Positions 33,431 through 44,479 of a stretch of 64,000 bases of DNA are shown piece after piece. The notes beneath the pieces were generated by a model that was not told the DNA's origin, did no database searches, and saw only the letters and a program-made list of their open reading frames with translations. How positions within the stretch are numbered: the first letter of the stretch is position 1; the number at the start of each line of letters is the position of its first letter. The stretch is from Takakia lepidozioides. Lineage: Eukaryota; Streptophyta; Takakiopsida; Takakiales; Takakiaceae. Location: the NCBI GenBank assembly GCA_030704615.1, contig CM060732.1, forward strand, positions 9,734,001 to 9,798,000, read 5' to 3'. Made by a program: the position numbers and the translations under genes.

Positions 33431-34270
33431 GAGGTCGGGTAGCACGTGAGCTCCGTGCGCCTGCTCACGTGAGCACAAGAGGATATACCACATATTCCAA
33501 GAATATTCTTAGAAAAATGATTTAGCGAAACTAAAATGTCAAATTAGTCTGCTCACGTGAGCACAAGCCGCGCGAAGTTGGAACATAGGGAATTTCCCGT
33601 TAGTGCCGTCTCCATCAACAATCTCGTTTATTGATAGTTATATATTTAATCATGTGTAGTTGACGCTTGTAGCAATCACTAATATGCGAAACTATACATT
33701 ATTGCATCTCGACAATTTGTGAGTCGTACAAATGATATTTTCAGAGGCTTCAATTTTTTTATTCAAAATTGTTCTTCAATTCAAGAGGGTCATCAACATC
33801 AGTCCGCCGCCATAACCACCTAAACTATATCAAGTGAAACAAATGGACGATATCGAGGAGAGATGCATATCTCAACTTGTCATTGAATTTTGCAATAAAC
33901 TGTAACTAACGAACATTTGAGAGTAACCAAACAGATCTACCGTCAAGTATTCCTTTTCTTACTGTTACATAGTGAAGAGAACAGAAATGGAAATCCAAGG
34001 AAAATAGGAACAAGATATGAGATGCTATCAAACAGAATGAAATGATACTTACAGACACAATTAAAGCGCTAATTTGTTACACCTCGACCAATATCCAACA
34101 TTATATTATGAGGATCATCAGTTTTCGTTAGCGAAATGTAGCGTGGTCCCACCCTGAACTTGGAACCCGGCTCGGAAAAAATAGTCTACACATATTTGAG
34201 GATGCAAGCTGACACAACACACGTATCTCGATAAGCAATCACTGATATTCCATGTTTGACTCTCACCGGT
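33431..34270. other. AT-rich spacer with two TGCTCACGTGAGCA palindromes
   Basis: A perfect palindrome containing a G-box core (CACGTG) occurs at about 33461 and again at about 33551. A related TGCTCACATGAGCA lies at about 35374. No gene was found. Confidence 0.45.
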
Positions 34271-34271
34271 G

Positions 34272-34486
34272 ACATAGCCATATATCTTGAACCGCAGAAG
34301 CTTGAGCAGTAGGTAAGTACTTCACCAGAACCAATATATTCCACCGAATTGTCTCGTTAATACCGTTTCGCTTGCGAAACATTTTTATCGACACACTATA
34401 TTTCAGTTCTATCAAGGAAATACAACTCACTAGGCAGCCCTAATATCTGTTGCCAGAAATCCATCCATGACTCCAAAATTACATAT

Positions 34487-34554
<68 letters not shown>

Positions 34555-34927
34555 CTGGTCACGGGACAGGCGTAACTAAGAGCCACATATGTATTTTGCC
34601 AGTGAAGTTAAATATCTTCCTGTCTCTCCGATATTCTTTTTTACGTTGATGATCTTTGCTGTATCGTTGGGTAGCATGTGACAATGCTCACGACAGCAAA
34701 CAACAATAATATGGTGATATTACCATATATCTCAAGCCTCAGAAGCTCTAGCAGTAGGTAAGTACTTCACCACAACTAATATAGAATGGTCTTGGTAATA
34801 CCGTTTCGCTTGCGAAACGTTTTTATCGACACCCTATATTTCAGCTCTATCAAGGAAATACAACTCAATAGGCAGCTCTAATATCTATTGCCATAAATCC
34901 TTTCAGGCCCAAAATTACATATAAAAC
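34272..34927. repeat. Direct repeat pair (about 215 bp, offset about 445 bp) with palindromic core
   Basis: Copies at 34272-34488 and 34722-34927 share GCAGTAGGTAAGTACTTCACC, the palindrome GTTTCGCTTGCGAAAC, then TTTTTATCGACAC and CTATCAAGGAAATACAACTC, all in the same order. A (GA)n tract lies between them. This could be a tandem duplication, or the two terminal repeats of a very small LTR-like (TRIM) element. No primer binding site is recognisable. Confidence 0.65.
34491..34552. repeat. (GA)n microsatellite
   Basis: About 31 uninterrupted GA units lie between the two direct repeat copies. Confidence 0.98.
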
Positions 34928-35446
34928 CACACATGTATATTCGAATCACCTCTTCCATGTATTCATTTCATTGCTCTTGTTCTGTTTAGTATGCTATACT
35001 GAGGATGAGGCTTTTAAGAAGTTAATCAGACAATGTTATCTTTGGGAAGACCTGTAATGGCCTCCTGCCCGGGTGCTTGCATATCCCGCAAAGCATTACA
35101 GATCGAGTCTTTGCACTTACGCGACCATAATTATACTACCTTGTATCTTAGAGCTCATCTCTAGTTATATTTCTAAGAACTTGGAGCTTGGAGCTTGTAG
35201 ATATACATTAGGGGTGTCTATTTCGCATTAGGGTTTAGGGACAGAAATAGGGACAGAAATAGGCACATAACTCCCTATTTCGCATGGAGGGACCCTATTC
35301 ACGCGTATTCTATTTCCGTGGAAACATGGGTACCCTATTGCCGTATTTTTGTGCTCTCGCCTCTGTTTTCCTATGCTCACATGAGCAGTGCTCACCTTCT
35401 AAGTTACCAACCCCCCTCCCGGGTATTTCCCTTAAAAAAAAATTAA

Positions 35447-35495
35447 AATTAAGGGGCCTGATTTGGGAGCTGTCGCTCCCAGGTGTTAAAAAAAA
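35447..35495 (+). repeat. SINE 3'-end fragment
   Basis: ATTAAGGGGCCTGATTTGGG, AGCTGTCGCTCCCAGGTG and then an A run match the 3' end of the SINE at 37276-37513. The tRNA-like head is missing. The GGGAGC TGTC GCTCCC segment forms a hairpin. Confidence 0.7.
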
Positions 35496-37275
35496 ACAAT
35501 GTATTGAGAAAAGCCATTAAGAAAATAGCCATGGCAGAGATGCAATGGCAATATTGATTGGTGTACTATCACCATAACCCCGTTACATTTTATAAAAGGG
35601 ACGGACTCAGCCCGGAAGTCATATTAAGTGGTCATCTTGTAAAAATCAACGAAGATAGGAGGCCATAACAGGCTAAAACATCATAGGATTCGGTAACATC
35701 CATAGCCAAAGAGTCAAGCCTTAACTACCCACAACAACGGATTCACTGCGAACCGTGCCATAGGAAGTGCAATGCTGCTCTCCACTAGAAAGTAACATAC
35801 TCTCGAAAAGAGACTATGGCAAGTAGATAAGCTGGGTGCCTGCAGAAACTGAGGGGTAATTACTGGAGTGGAAAGGAATCCCCTGCTAAGGAGCACCATC
35901 TGAACTGTGGTTTAACGGTGGGTTAGCGTTTTTTGGGAATTGCTCAAATTCAAGTGAGCTTTTCATTTTGGAGTCCCAGTTTTTCGGTCACTGGACGTCA
36001 ATTTCGCCGGGGAGTCACCAAAGGTTGGGAGGGTGTCTGTCCAGAGATGTTCGATGGAGACCTTCTGCAGTGTCGTTGAAATCTGCAAATTGGGCACACC
36101 ATTTCACCGAAGTACATCTGCGCTGCATCCACAAAGCACTAACGTGAATCATAGCGAGATTGAATTATAATTTAATTAAAGAATGATAAAATTATGCAGT
36201 TATCTCACTTTCTGATTTCTCATCTACTTTCATGATATTTTTCATCCATGTTGATGTACTGTACAATCGTACTTGGGAAGGTAGGCACTGTGATGAGCAG
36301 GCTCCTACTGTGAAAATGAAGCCTGAACTTTACATAGCATCAAATTGTTTTTGTATAGAAATAAATCGAGTCCATGATTTTTTCATGAAGGAAACTATTT
36401 TTAGAGTGTCCAATGATTGTGGTGTACGAATAATCAATATTGTTCCCAGGTGTTTTTCATTTCCAGAATGATAATATTATTGACGATGAGATTATTGGAC
36501 CAACTTGACTATTCTTTTTCTTTTCTACCACGTTTCCCACGACAAACTTGAAGTGCAACGACTCTCATTTGAGTGCGACAAAATAAAATAAACATTATTT
36601 TTGTGGAATGGGTCAATGGACATAATTTTATATTAAAAAATGTACTTTTGGATTTTGGAAACAGGGGATGGTACTGGAAATAAAATTAACAAAAAAGAGA
36701 GGCGAAACAAGCGACGGGCAGCTTCCAGAAGGTCTCCACCGGACCAGCAAGATAAAACATCTGCCCAAAACAGAGAGCCAGTGAAGGCCTAAAATGCTTG
36801 CTCCAGAGTAGTTTGAAATTCAGGTGCGCTATGGTGTCGGTGCTTTGATTATTGTGATGGGGCTAATTGATATCCTCCAGAAGTTTGGGGATCCCCCCGC
36901 AGGAAGGCTGGAGTTCCACTAGACTTGTTCCGAGTCGGTACCCAAGCTGACGACCCCTCTATCCAAAAGCCAAAAAACAACAATGGGCCAGTAACTTCCA
37001 GGGCATCTGGCGATTGCATGCGTGGCACGAGATGAATGCTGTAGATACGGGAGGATAAAAGACAACCAATTTTTTTCCTACCTCTCTTGTGCGCGGACCA
37101 CAATGTGCAAGTGAACTCTTTGAGCTCTTGCAAAAGTTTGTACAAGGGGTGGACAAAACAAGTTGTGTGGCACTTGTACCGTATCCACCCGTGTTCTGGT
37201 AGGCCATATTTTGAGTTTACTGCAAACTGGCTGCCCGTCCGCCCTAAGGTGAACTTAGAGCGGCAAACTATTCCT
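35496..37275. other. Gene-free stretch
   Basis: No ORF, RNA gene or transposon was recognised on either strand. Confidence 0.4.
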
Positions 37276-37513
37276 TCTCTTTTTTCTTTTTAATTTTTTA
37301 AAAGGGAAACACCTGGGAGCGACAGCTCACGAATCAGGCCCCTTAATTATGGTTAGAGGAGAAAATAACCTCTTTCAGAGTAACCTGGCCGTGAAGGCTT
37401 TCGCATGGGACACCGCCCAAGGGAAGGGGGAGAAGAACATACCACACCCATCTAGGTAGCTGGATTTGACCCCAGAATCATCTGGGTCTGCACTATCCAA
37501 CTGAGCTACTGAC
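37276..37513 (-). repeat. Full-length tRNA-derived SINE
   Basis: Read on the - strand it starts CAGTAGCTCAGTTGGATAGT (A box), then CTGGGGTCAAATCCAGCTAC (B box), then TGGTATGTTCTTCTCCCCC, TCACGGCCAGGTTACTCTG, ATAATTAAGGGGCCTGA and GAGCTGTCGCTCCCAGGTG. It ends TCCCTTTTAAAAAATTAAAA with A-rich sequence. Head, body and tail are those of a pol III-transcribed SINE of about 235 bp. It is the only uninterrupted copy and defines the family. Confidence 0.85.
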
Positions 37514-40500
37514 TGTTGGTCACACTTGTGTATTATTGGCCTCACAATCTTCCAAAAATAACAGCTCAAATACCAGAAGTCAGAAGACATTCAAATCGAC
37601 ATCCAATGACTCAGATGAATGAACGGTTTGTCTTGTGTGCACAAATAAACATCCAATGAATTCCAAGCCTGTATTCTCAGTCGAGTCACCCTACAACCGC
37701 GGCCGGTCTGCCCAGAAGAATCTGTTTTTGTTTGGAGACGGGCAGCCCTGCTGCGGCGCGGTCGCCGCGCGGTGGGGCTACACAATAGTACCTTCCAAAT
37801 GGGGGCCCGTGTTGTGGGTGAGACTGCAACTGAGATCCTGGATGAATGCAGCGAAAGGCCTCAGTCAGTGAGCTCCCTGGGGTTTCTATTTATAACGTAT
37901 TGAGAGGGTGCAGTAACTGAGCCAAAGTACTACCTAGTCTGTATGAGGCTGGCCTCACTGTTTGGAAGAGCAATCACACAAGCAGGGATTACTCAGCAAA
38001 TTTCCCAGGATTGCTCACCCTAAATACAGTTCAGAGAAGAGTAAATAGAAGAGTTACAGGCATTGCATCTCCATGTCATACATATAGGATGTATCCTTAT
38101 CTGCACCTTCCGATTGTGGTTGTGGGTCCCCAGGGAAGGATGTGTATTGAGAGTGAACCCACAAGAGAGCAGGATCTTTGGAGCCATCTTTCTGGGGATT
38201 CTTTGATTGCCAACTACAAACCCATCTTTGGAAGCGGATTATTATATCAAGCTACCCCTTTTCCTGTGTGTTTTAATATGATTTACAGGGCTTCCTCCCC
38301 TTTTTTAAACACATTTTCACACAATCTGCTCTGAGATAACCTTCGAGAGGGAGAATTTATTTAGTACCTTGGAATGAGCCACCCACCTGCCATTTATGGT
38401 GGCTATGCTCGGCACTCCAAGTGCCCCACCATCATACCCAGGATTGCGCTGGACCTGATTGGCTGTAGACACAGATGGATAGGGTTTCCAGCTACTGATT
38501 GGCTGGAGACTTGAAGCAGCTTGTAGAAAAGTCTAGTGGCCCGGCAGTAGTCAGCCGCTGCAGAGAGCGGCAAGTGGGGCAAATGATTCTCTATCGGCCT
38601 CTTCAGATTCGACAGAATATCCATCATGGTGGTCGTAGCCTGGTCACAGTGAGAGTGTTGTGATGCTGTCCCCCTGCCTTTGTATGACTCTCAGTACAAG
38701 AATCCCTAGTACCATAGTTACTATGTATGTAGAGCGCATGTGCACACCTATGCACTTGGGGTTGAGTTGGATTTGGTTCGGGTACAGCGATGAAAGAAGC
38801 AAGGGTATGGCAGGTTTGTTCACCCATTCTGGGTCCCCCTCTCAAATGTGGGCTCACACAAATGAATGGAAGTCACAACCGTGGATTGAAGAAGTGGTTG
38901 ACTGAGGGGCTCTGTAATTGCCCAACAACCAAAGGCACAACAATTACCTGAATGAACGTCTAGTTGTCTGTTGCAATTCAGGACATCATCCATTGTAATA
39001 GCAAGTATCTATCTTCATTGCAGGTCCTCTATCTGCAGGTGTAACATATATGTGTTGTTCACACTTGGTCAAGGCTAGCTTGATCCTATGCAACACTTGT
39101 TGCTAATAAGGCCCACAAGGGATAAGTGAGCTGAATTTTAGAGAGAGCTGTGGCACGTAAGTAGTGGTCACTGTAGTGTAAAAGTTACAGCTACGTCCTA
39201 GTATCTTAGGGGGCCTGCTCGGAGCTTGAGGGAGCTGGAGGGCCGGTAGCTGTTGCTGATCTACTTAGGTTAAGCAAATAATTTTACCATGTGCAGTATC
39301 TGTCAGGGAAATTTAGCTATTTGCGAGTAGACACTGACACGACGGTACCCACCTGCCCAAATTGCCCACAAATTTTGCAGCCTTGCAGTGATGAGCCTGA
39401 GCTCCCAATGGAGGTGATAACGTGACAACATCCAAGGAGACAATGTGAATGTGTACCCTGGGAGCTGGGGGAGCAGTGTACTCTAGCATACATTTGCATA
39501 CATTTGTTGCAGCACAGGGCAGGCCGTCATTACAGAATGATCGAGGTGTGAACTTTGAAGCCATATGGTCCACACATTTAACCCCTAAGCGTCAAAACGA
39601 CCCAACTTGGGTCGGTTGGGTTTAGAAAACAGGCTGGTTATCTCTGACATAGGCTCATTCGACTGGAAATCAAGTCTGATATGATGTGGCATTTCCCAAT
39701 TGGTCATACGACTTGGCAATTGCCACGTAAAAAGCGTAGAGTCTGCCACACTCGTGATTTTGAGGCCACTTTCCACCATCTAACCTGCCCTGAGGATGAT
39801 GTGGCAACTAGGGTCAGGTTAGGGTGAAATTCCATGCACCCCCCATGGCGTGTCTCCCAACACCCTTTATTGCGCCACTTACCCCCTAAATGGCACCCGC
39901 AGCCGACCTGCCTCGGATATCTCCATGCCTAATCCCCAAGCTGGAATCAATGGCGATGGTAGCTCCGGGCGTGGTTTGGTGTCAAACCTGTTGTGGGGGG
40001 GGGTGGGGGAGAGCGCGGGAAGAGACTCAATTGATGCGCAGCCGGAGAGCTGCCTGGAGATGCTTCCACCCACTTTGTGAAATCCGGCGAGTTTTTTTTT
40101 CCCGTCCTGAAAACCGGGACACATTTCCGGCATGGGTGGCCCATGAACGCGTGGGGTGGGTGACCCCAAAACCCAATAAACATAGGGGTGGCCCGAACCT
40201 GGGTGGGGGGGGACATGCCTTGTGAGGGGTGGAGGCCTAATCAGTTTAGGGACGGGTAGGATGAGCCATCCCCTAAAACCCTCCACAAGAGAGGGCTACC
40301 GCCCAAAAATTATAGGCCCACATAGGTGCAATTGCAAGTCTCATGGGCAGGGGGTAAAAAGACCTAGTAGGAGATTCAGATTGGCCCGAAATGTTTTTGC
40401 GGAAAAGCCATACCCACCCACAACATTCCCACCGGAGCGATTGCCAAATGAACGGCTCAAAATGTTTCCTCAATTTTCTGAACAAACCTTTTTACCTGTC

Positions 40501-42807
40501 CGAAGGAAAACCCCAAATTTGACCCCCCATTTTTAGCATACAAAGCAGCCCACCTGAGATTATGTCAGAAAAAGATGAAATTTGCAGGGAAGGTGGCTTA
40601 TATGACAGGGCACCAGATTCTGGAGAGTGTCATGTCAGACCAGTTTGCAGATGGGAAATTCGATAGAAAAAGCACTTTTTTTTTCCCTATTTACTTCATT
40701 TGTTTTTTTTTTGCACCCCTTTAGACATTATATTCTTTGGATCTGCTGGTTGGATTTAGACAGGGATTTTTGTGGTCGTAGATGGGGTGGTTGAGAGTAT
40801 ATTCTAGCGGTTAGTTTTACAGTGCCTTAGTAAATCTCAAGATATAAATGTTTTAGAGGGCCAGGGTCCAGTTTTTGAGGTCTTGGCAAAAATTGTCCCT
40901 TGTCCTTTAGGGGTTAATCTTGTGACCAGGTCTGCAACATCAAAGCTGGACTCTTCTGGAACCTGACGGCCAAGAGCAGTCTACCACGCCCAAAATCGCA
41001 GTACCAAGGTACTTTCAACCTTCCCACGTCTGTGATCGGACACTCAAGAGTACCAGGCTACATATGTACATTTGACAGTACAAATACAGTGCAAGGAACT
41101 GACGTGCAAAATCTTGAAGGCAATGTAATGCGTTGTGCATACCCTCCGCGGACAACCGTTTAGGCATTTTTGCGCCTAATAATTATTAATAACCAAACAG
41201 ACTGCTTAGGCACGTTTCTCAAACCATTTCCCACATTAGGCATCTTCATGCTATAAGTTTTTTGAATTAGGCACATGAGAAGAGAAAAAAGGAAAAAAAG
41301 AAGAAGAGAAAACATTTATTTTCTTAAGAATAAAAATACAAAATAGAAACCCAATGCCCATGGGCCCCTTGTCCCATGCCAACAGGCCCAGCTCAAATCT
41401 CCTCCGAGCTTGCACCTAGCCGGCCCCGCCTCATGAGTCCATACTCCATTAGGTTTTCGCAAATAGACTGGGATTTGTAGGAAGTTATTTCCGCACGCAT
41501 ATATTTGTATTGATTTTTGTTCAATGACATTTTCATCTTATTACAAACAACATGAGAAGAGGCTTGAAAGTATTTTGCTGGAATTTTTAGGCATCAGGCA
41601 CTTTGGTCCCATAGTTTCCGAACAATTAGGCCAAAATCTGAAAAATTCCCAAAACGTGTTAGGCACTTTCATTTTGATTTAATTATCACCTAAATGGTTG
41701 TCCAGGGACGGTAATTTTAGCCCACAGTTGAGGCATTTCACCACATCCGGCTATGGGTTCTACCTTTCATCTTTTGGCGAGATGTACCAAAGAATATCAC
41801 AATTTAAAAGCTGCCTGACTCTCATACTGAGATGTAGCATGTAACCCCATACTTTTGCTAAAGCCCCAAGAGTCTCCTAGTTAGCTATAGGCCAACCTTT
41901 GGCTGCAGCCAGCTTCTGCAAAGATCCATCTTGGCATTTTCTGATGAATTGGGTTTCATGCAATGTTTTAGTGTCTGTAATTTGGGTTTCCAGTCATAAC
42001 TTGGCTTTTGTCACTGCCAATACCGATTAGCCTAGAACCCCTAGGTAAGTAAACTATGACTAACCAGCGACGAGGACTTCGATCATGTCTGTGTTGCACA
42101 GACCTAGTACTAAGAACTTCAGGAGGACAGAGTGGGAGTTACTGAGCGTGCGTAGTACTAATGCAAATACATGTATGCAACCCTAAAGTGTGTGACATCT
42201 GACATGGTAATCCTGTGTATGACATCAGCTGCTGTCGCTCCTCCTCCTGGCCATCCTAAGTCCTCCTGTCAATGGCAAGTGAAACGAATGAATGAAATTT
42301 ATGGACGGATCAAGGGTGGGGTTTTAGAGCTCGGTAGGCCTGCAGAGTCTTAAGCGAGAAACAGACGCACACCCCCCAACAAGTTGGCCTGGGGCATTGA
42401 AAATTCAATCTCTCAGCACTTCAACAAAACTTGCTGTCATCAACAGAGAAAAAACAAATGTGGATGTTGGTACTGAGAAAAACCTGAGAAGTGGATTATT
42501 AGTACTAGATAGTCAATCCACAACTCACGGTGACAAACGAAAACGGCAACCACCAGCGAAATTGGAAACAGTGCTCTACTTGTCTGCCCCACACTTACAC
42601 TTGATCTAATAGTCACTGCTGTAGTGGCGCCGCTTGAATGAAGAGTATCTTACTAGGGTTGTGATAACTGATAACCAAACTTGCACCAGCATGACATACT
42701 AGTGACTTCACGCTGGAATCCAATTCTGGCACAGAGCCCATTAAACAAATGTATATGGGGCAAGTCACTTTGCTCTGAAGGTTTTGATAGTAGAAAACTA
42801 ACCAATA
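37514..42807. other. Long gene-free stretch
   Basis: Nothing certain is coded here. A loose cluster of TTAGGCA motifs runs from 41160 to 41740. Several ORFs at 39.8-40.5 kb are open on both strands because the DNA is GC-rich, and show no family resemblance. T-rich runs lie at 40675-40690 and 40705-40715. Confidence 0.4.
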
Positions 42808-43140
42808 GCTGGTAGCTCAGTTGGATAGTGCACTCAGTGCCACCCAGATGAGTCTGGGGTCAAATCCTGCTACCTTGATGGCTGTGGTATGTTCTTCTCC
42901 CCCTTCCCTTGGGCGGTGTCCCATGCGAACGCCTTCACGGCGAGATTACTCTGAAAGAGGTTATTTTTCCTCTCACTATAATTAAGGGGCCTGAAGACCA
43001 CATGCAGTTAGATCTGAGTTCAGGACTGTTGGTCAGTTCTAATAAAGGGACTTTCGTCTCCTTCGACGGGTAGCCTTGGGTAGGGTGCCCCCCTCCATTC
43101 GGAAACAAAGGGCTTAAGTTGTGAGATGTCACTCCCAGGT
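42808..43140 (+). repeat. tRNA-derived SINE copy with an insertion near its 3' end
   Basis: GGTAGCTCAGTTGGATAGTG and GGGTCAAATCCTGCTACC give the tRNA-like head, and the body follows to ATTAAGGGGCCTGA (42994). About 116 bases of other sequence then intervene, and the tail block GTTGTGAGATGTCACTCCCA resumes at 43116. The head folds as a near tRNA, but the rest identifies a SINE and not a tRNA gene. Confidence 0.8.
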
Positions 43141-43141
43141 T

Positions 43142-43936
43142 GAGCGTGAAATAGGGACCCACTTCTACTAGAGTAGATTATTAGAAGACTTCAGATGAGA
43201 AGTGAGGGAAGAATGAGCAAATGCTGGTGGTATTAAAGGACTCGGTTGTGCCTCGTGCAATATACCCTCCCAGAGATTATACTCATTGTTTGAATGTTGA
43301 GCTCACCATATCCAAGCACACCCAATTGGAAGGTTAGCATGATCTTCGAGGAATTTCCCTAGAAACCAGCCCAAATCTTCCCCACTCAGTTTTTATGAAA
43401 TGATTTCAATGCCAGTCATTCAAGCATGTCTTATCATCGATCTCATCATGAAGATGGAGCATGTGGAAATGTACACTTACCACAACTTTAATGCTTTGTT
43501 GGAATCTACTCTTTGACTGATAACTTCTCTTCCAGATTTATGCCGGAGAGCTACGCGTGTATAGCCCGAACCCTAAGCTAGCGCGGGCAATAAAGAGGGC
43601 GGCAGCCCAAACCTCGAGTTTGGCGATCATCATCATTTCTGGGCCCACTTTGGCTGCTTGCTATACGGACGCTTTCACACTTAGCAAAGTGGTGTTGGAT
43701 TATTCTATTCTTGCAATTGATGTTATTTATGTCCATGAGAAGGTCGTTGTGTTTATGCTCTGAGGATATGGGCCAGTACAGCCTGCCGTGCTCAGCGTCG
43801 GCATGCAAGCTGTTTCGTGCTGGCAGTTGCTTACACGATAGATTACTCGACAATCTGGATCGGCTCACAGTATGTAATCTGATGGTACATTATTATATTA
43901 TAAAGCTACTGTATTTGGGTACCAAGAACCCACTCG
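43142..43936. other. Spacer before the chromovirus insertion
   Basis: No gene or repeat was recognised. It ends in CTATA (43937-43941), the left copy of the target-site duplication of the next element. Confidence 0.4.
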
Positions 43937-43941
43937 CTATA

Positions 43942-44420
43942 TAAAACAACCCTGTTCTGACAGGAATCACTCTGAACAATCCTTTTACAGTTCAATCTTG
44001 ATGGAACCATAATCACAAGATCTACACAGTCCTTTTGAAAAAAAGGTGAACCATAGTCCCTGTCCTATAAAAGCCAGTGACTATTTCTAGATTAACCAAC
44101 TCTAATATGCGGGGCACCGGTTATCACATCCGGTCCACCCAGCCACCACGCCGTGCCTATCTCCTGCATCAGTTCTATCAGATCCTAGTGTCCTCCAGGC
44201 CACCATCCTCAATCCTCTGCAGCTCTTTCTTCGTGTACAGGTGACCTTCACCACCTGTTGACCTCCTTGGCAGGTGATCAGTACTCAAAGCTGGCAGTTG
44301 TCTCTCCAAACCAAACCTTCACGTGACACTGCTCCAGCTTTCCCCCCACCTGTCATTCACACCGCCCCATGGCCTTTTCCGCCCAAAAGTCATTCAGACT
44401 TGTTGCCTAGAGGACCATAA
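43942..44420 (-). repeat. 3' LTR of the chromovirus element
   Basis: On the - strand it starts TGTTATGGTCC and ends GGGTTGTTTTA. It matches the 5' LTR apart from scattered changes and a short replaced segment near 44220-44250. Confidence 0.92.
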
Positions 44421-44479
44421 CAAACTCCCCCACTAAAGATTTATCATTGTCCGCAATGATAGTGAAATGGGGAAAATCC

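Noticed and set aside
39879-40536. Several overlapping ORFs on both strands
   Set aside because: They are open on both strands in GC-rich DNA with homopolymer runs. Composition is Pro/Gly/Arg-rich without any family motif.
42808-42880. tRNA gene
   Set aside because: It has tRNA-like A and B boxes and a partial acceptor pairing, but the same head plus a long shared body and tail occurs at three other places, which is a SINE. Anticodon arm pairing is poor.
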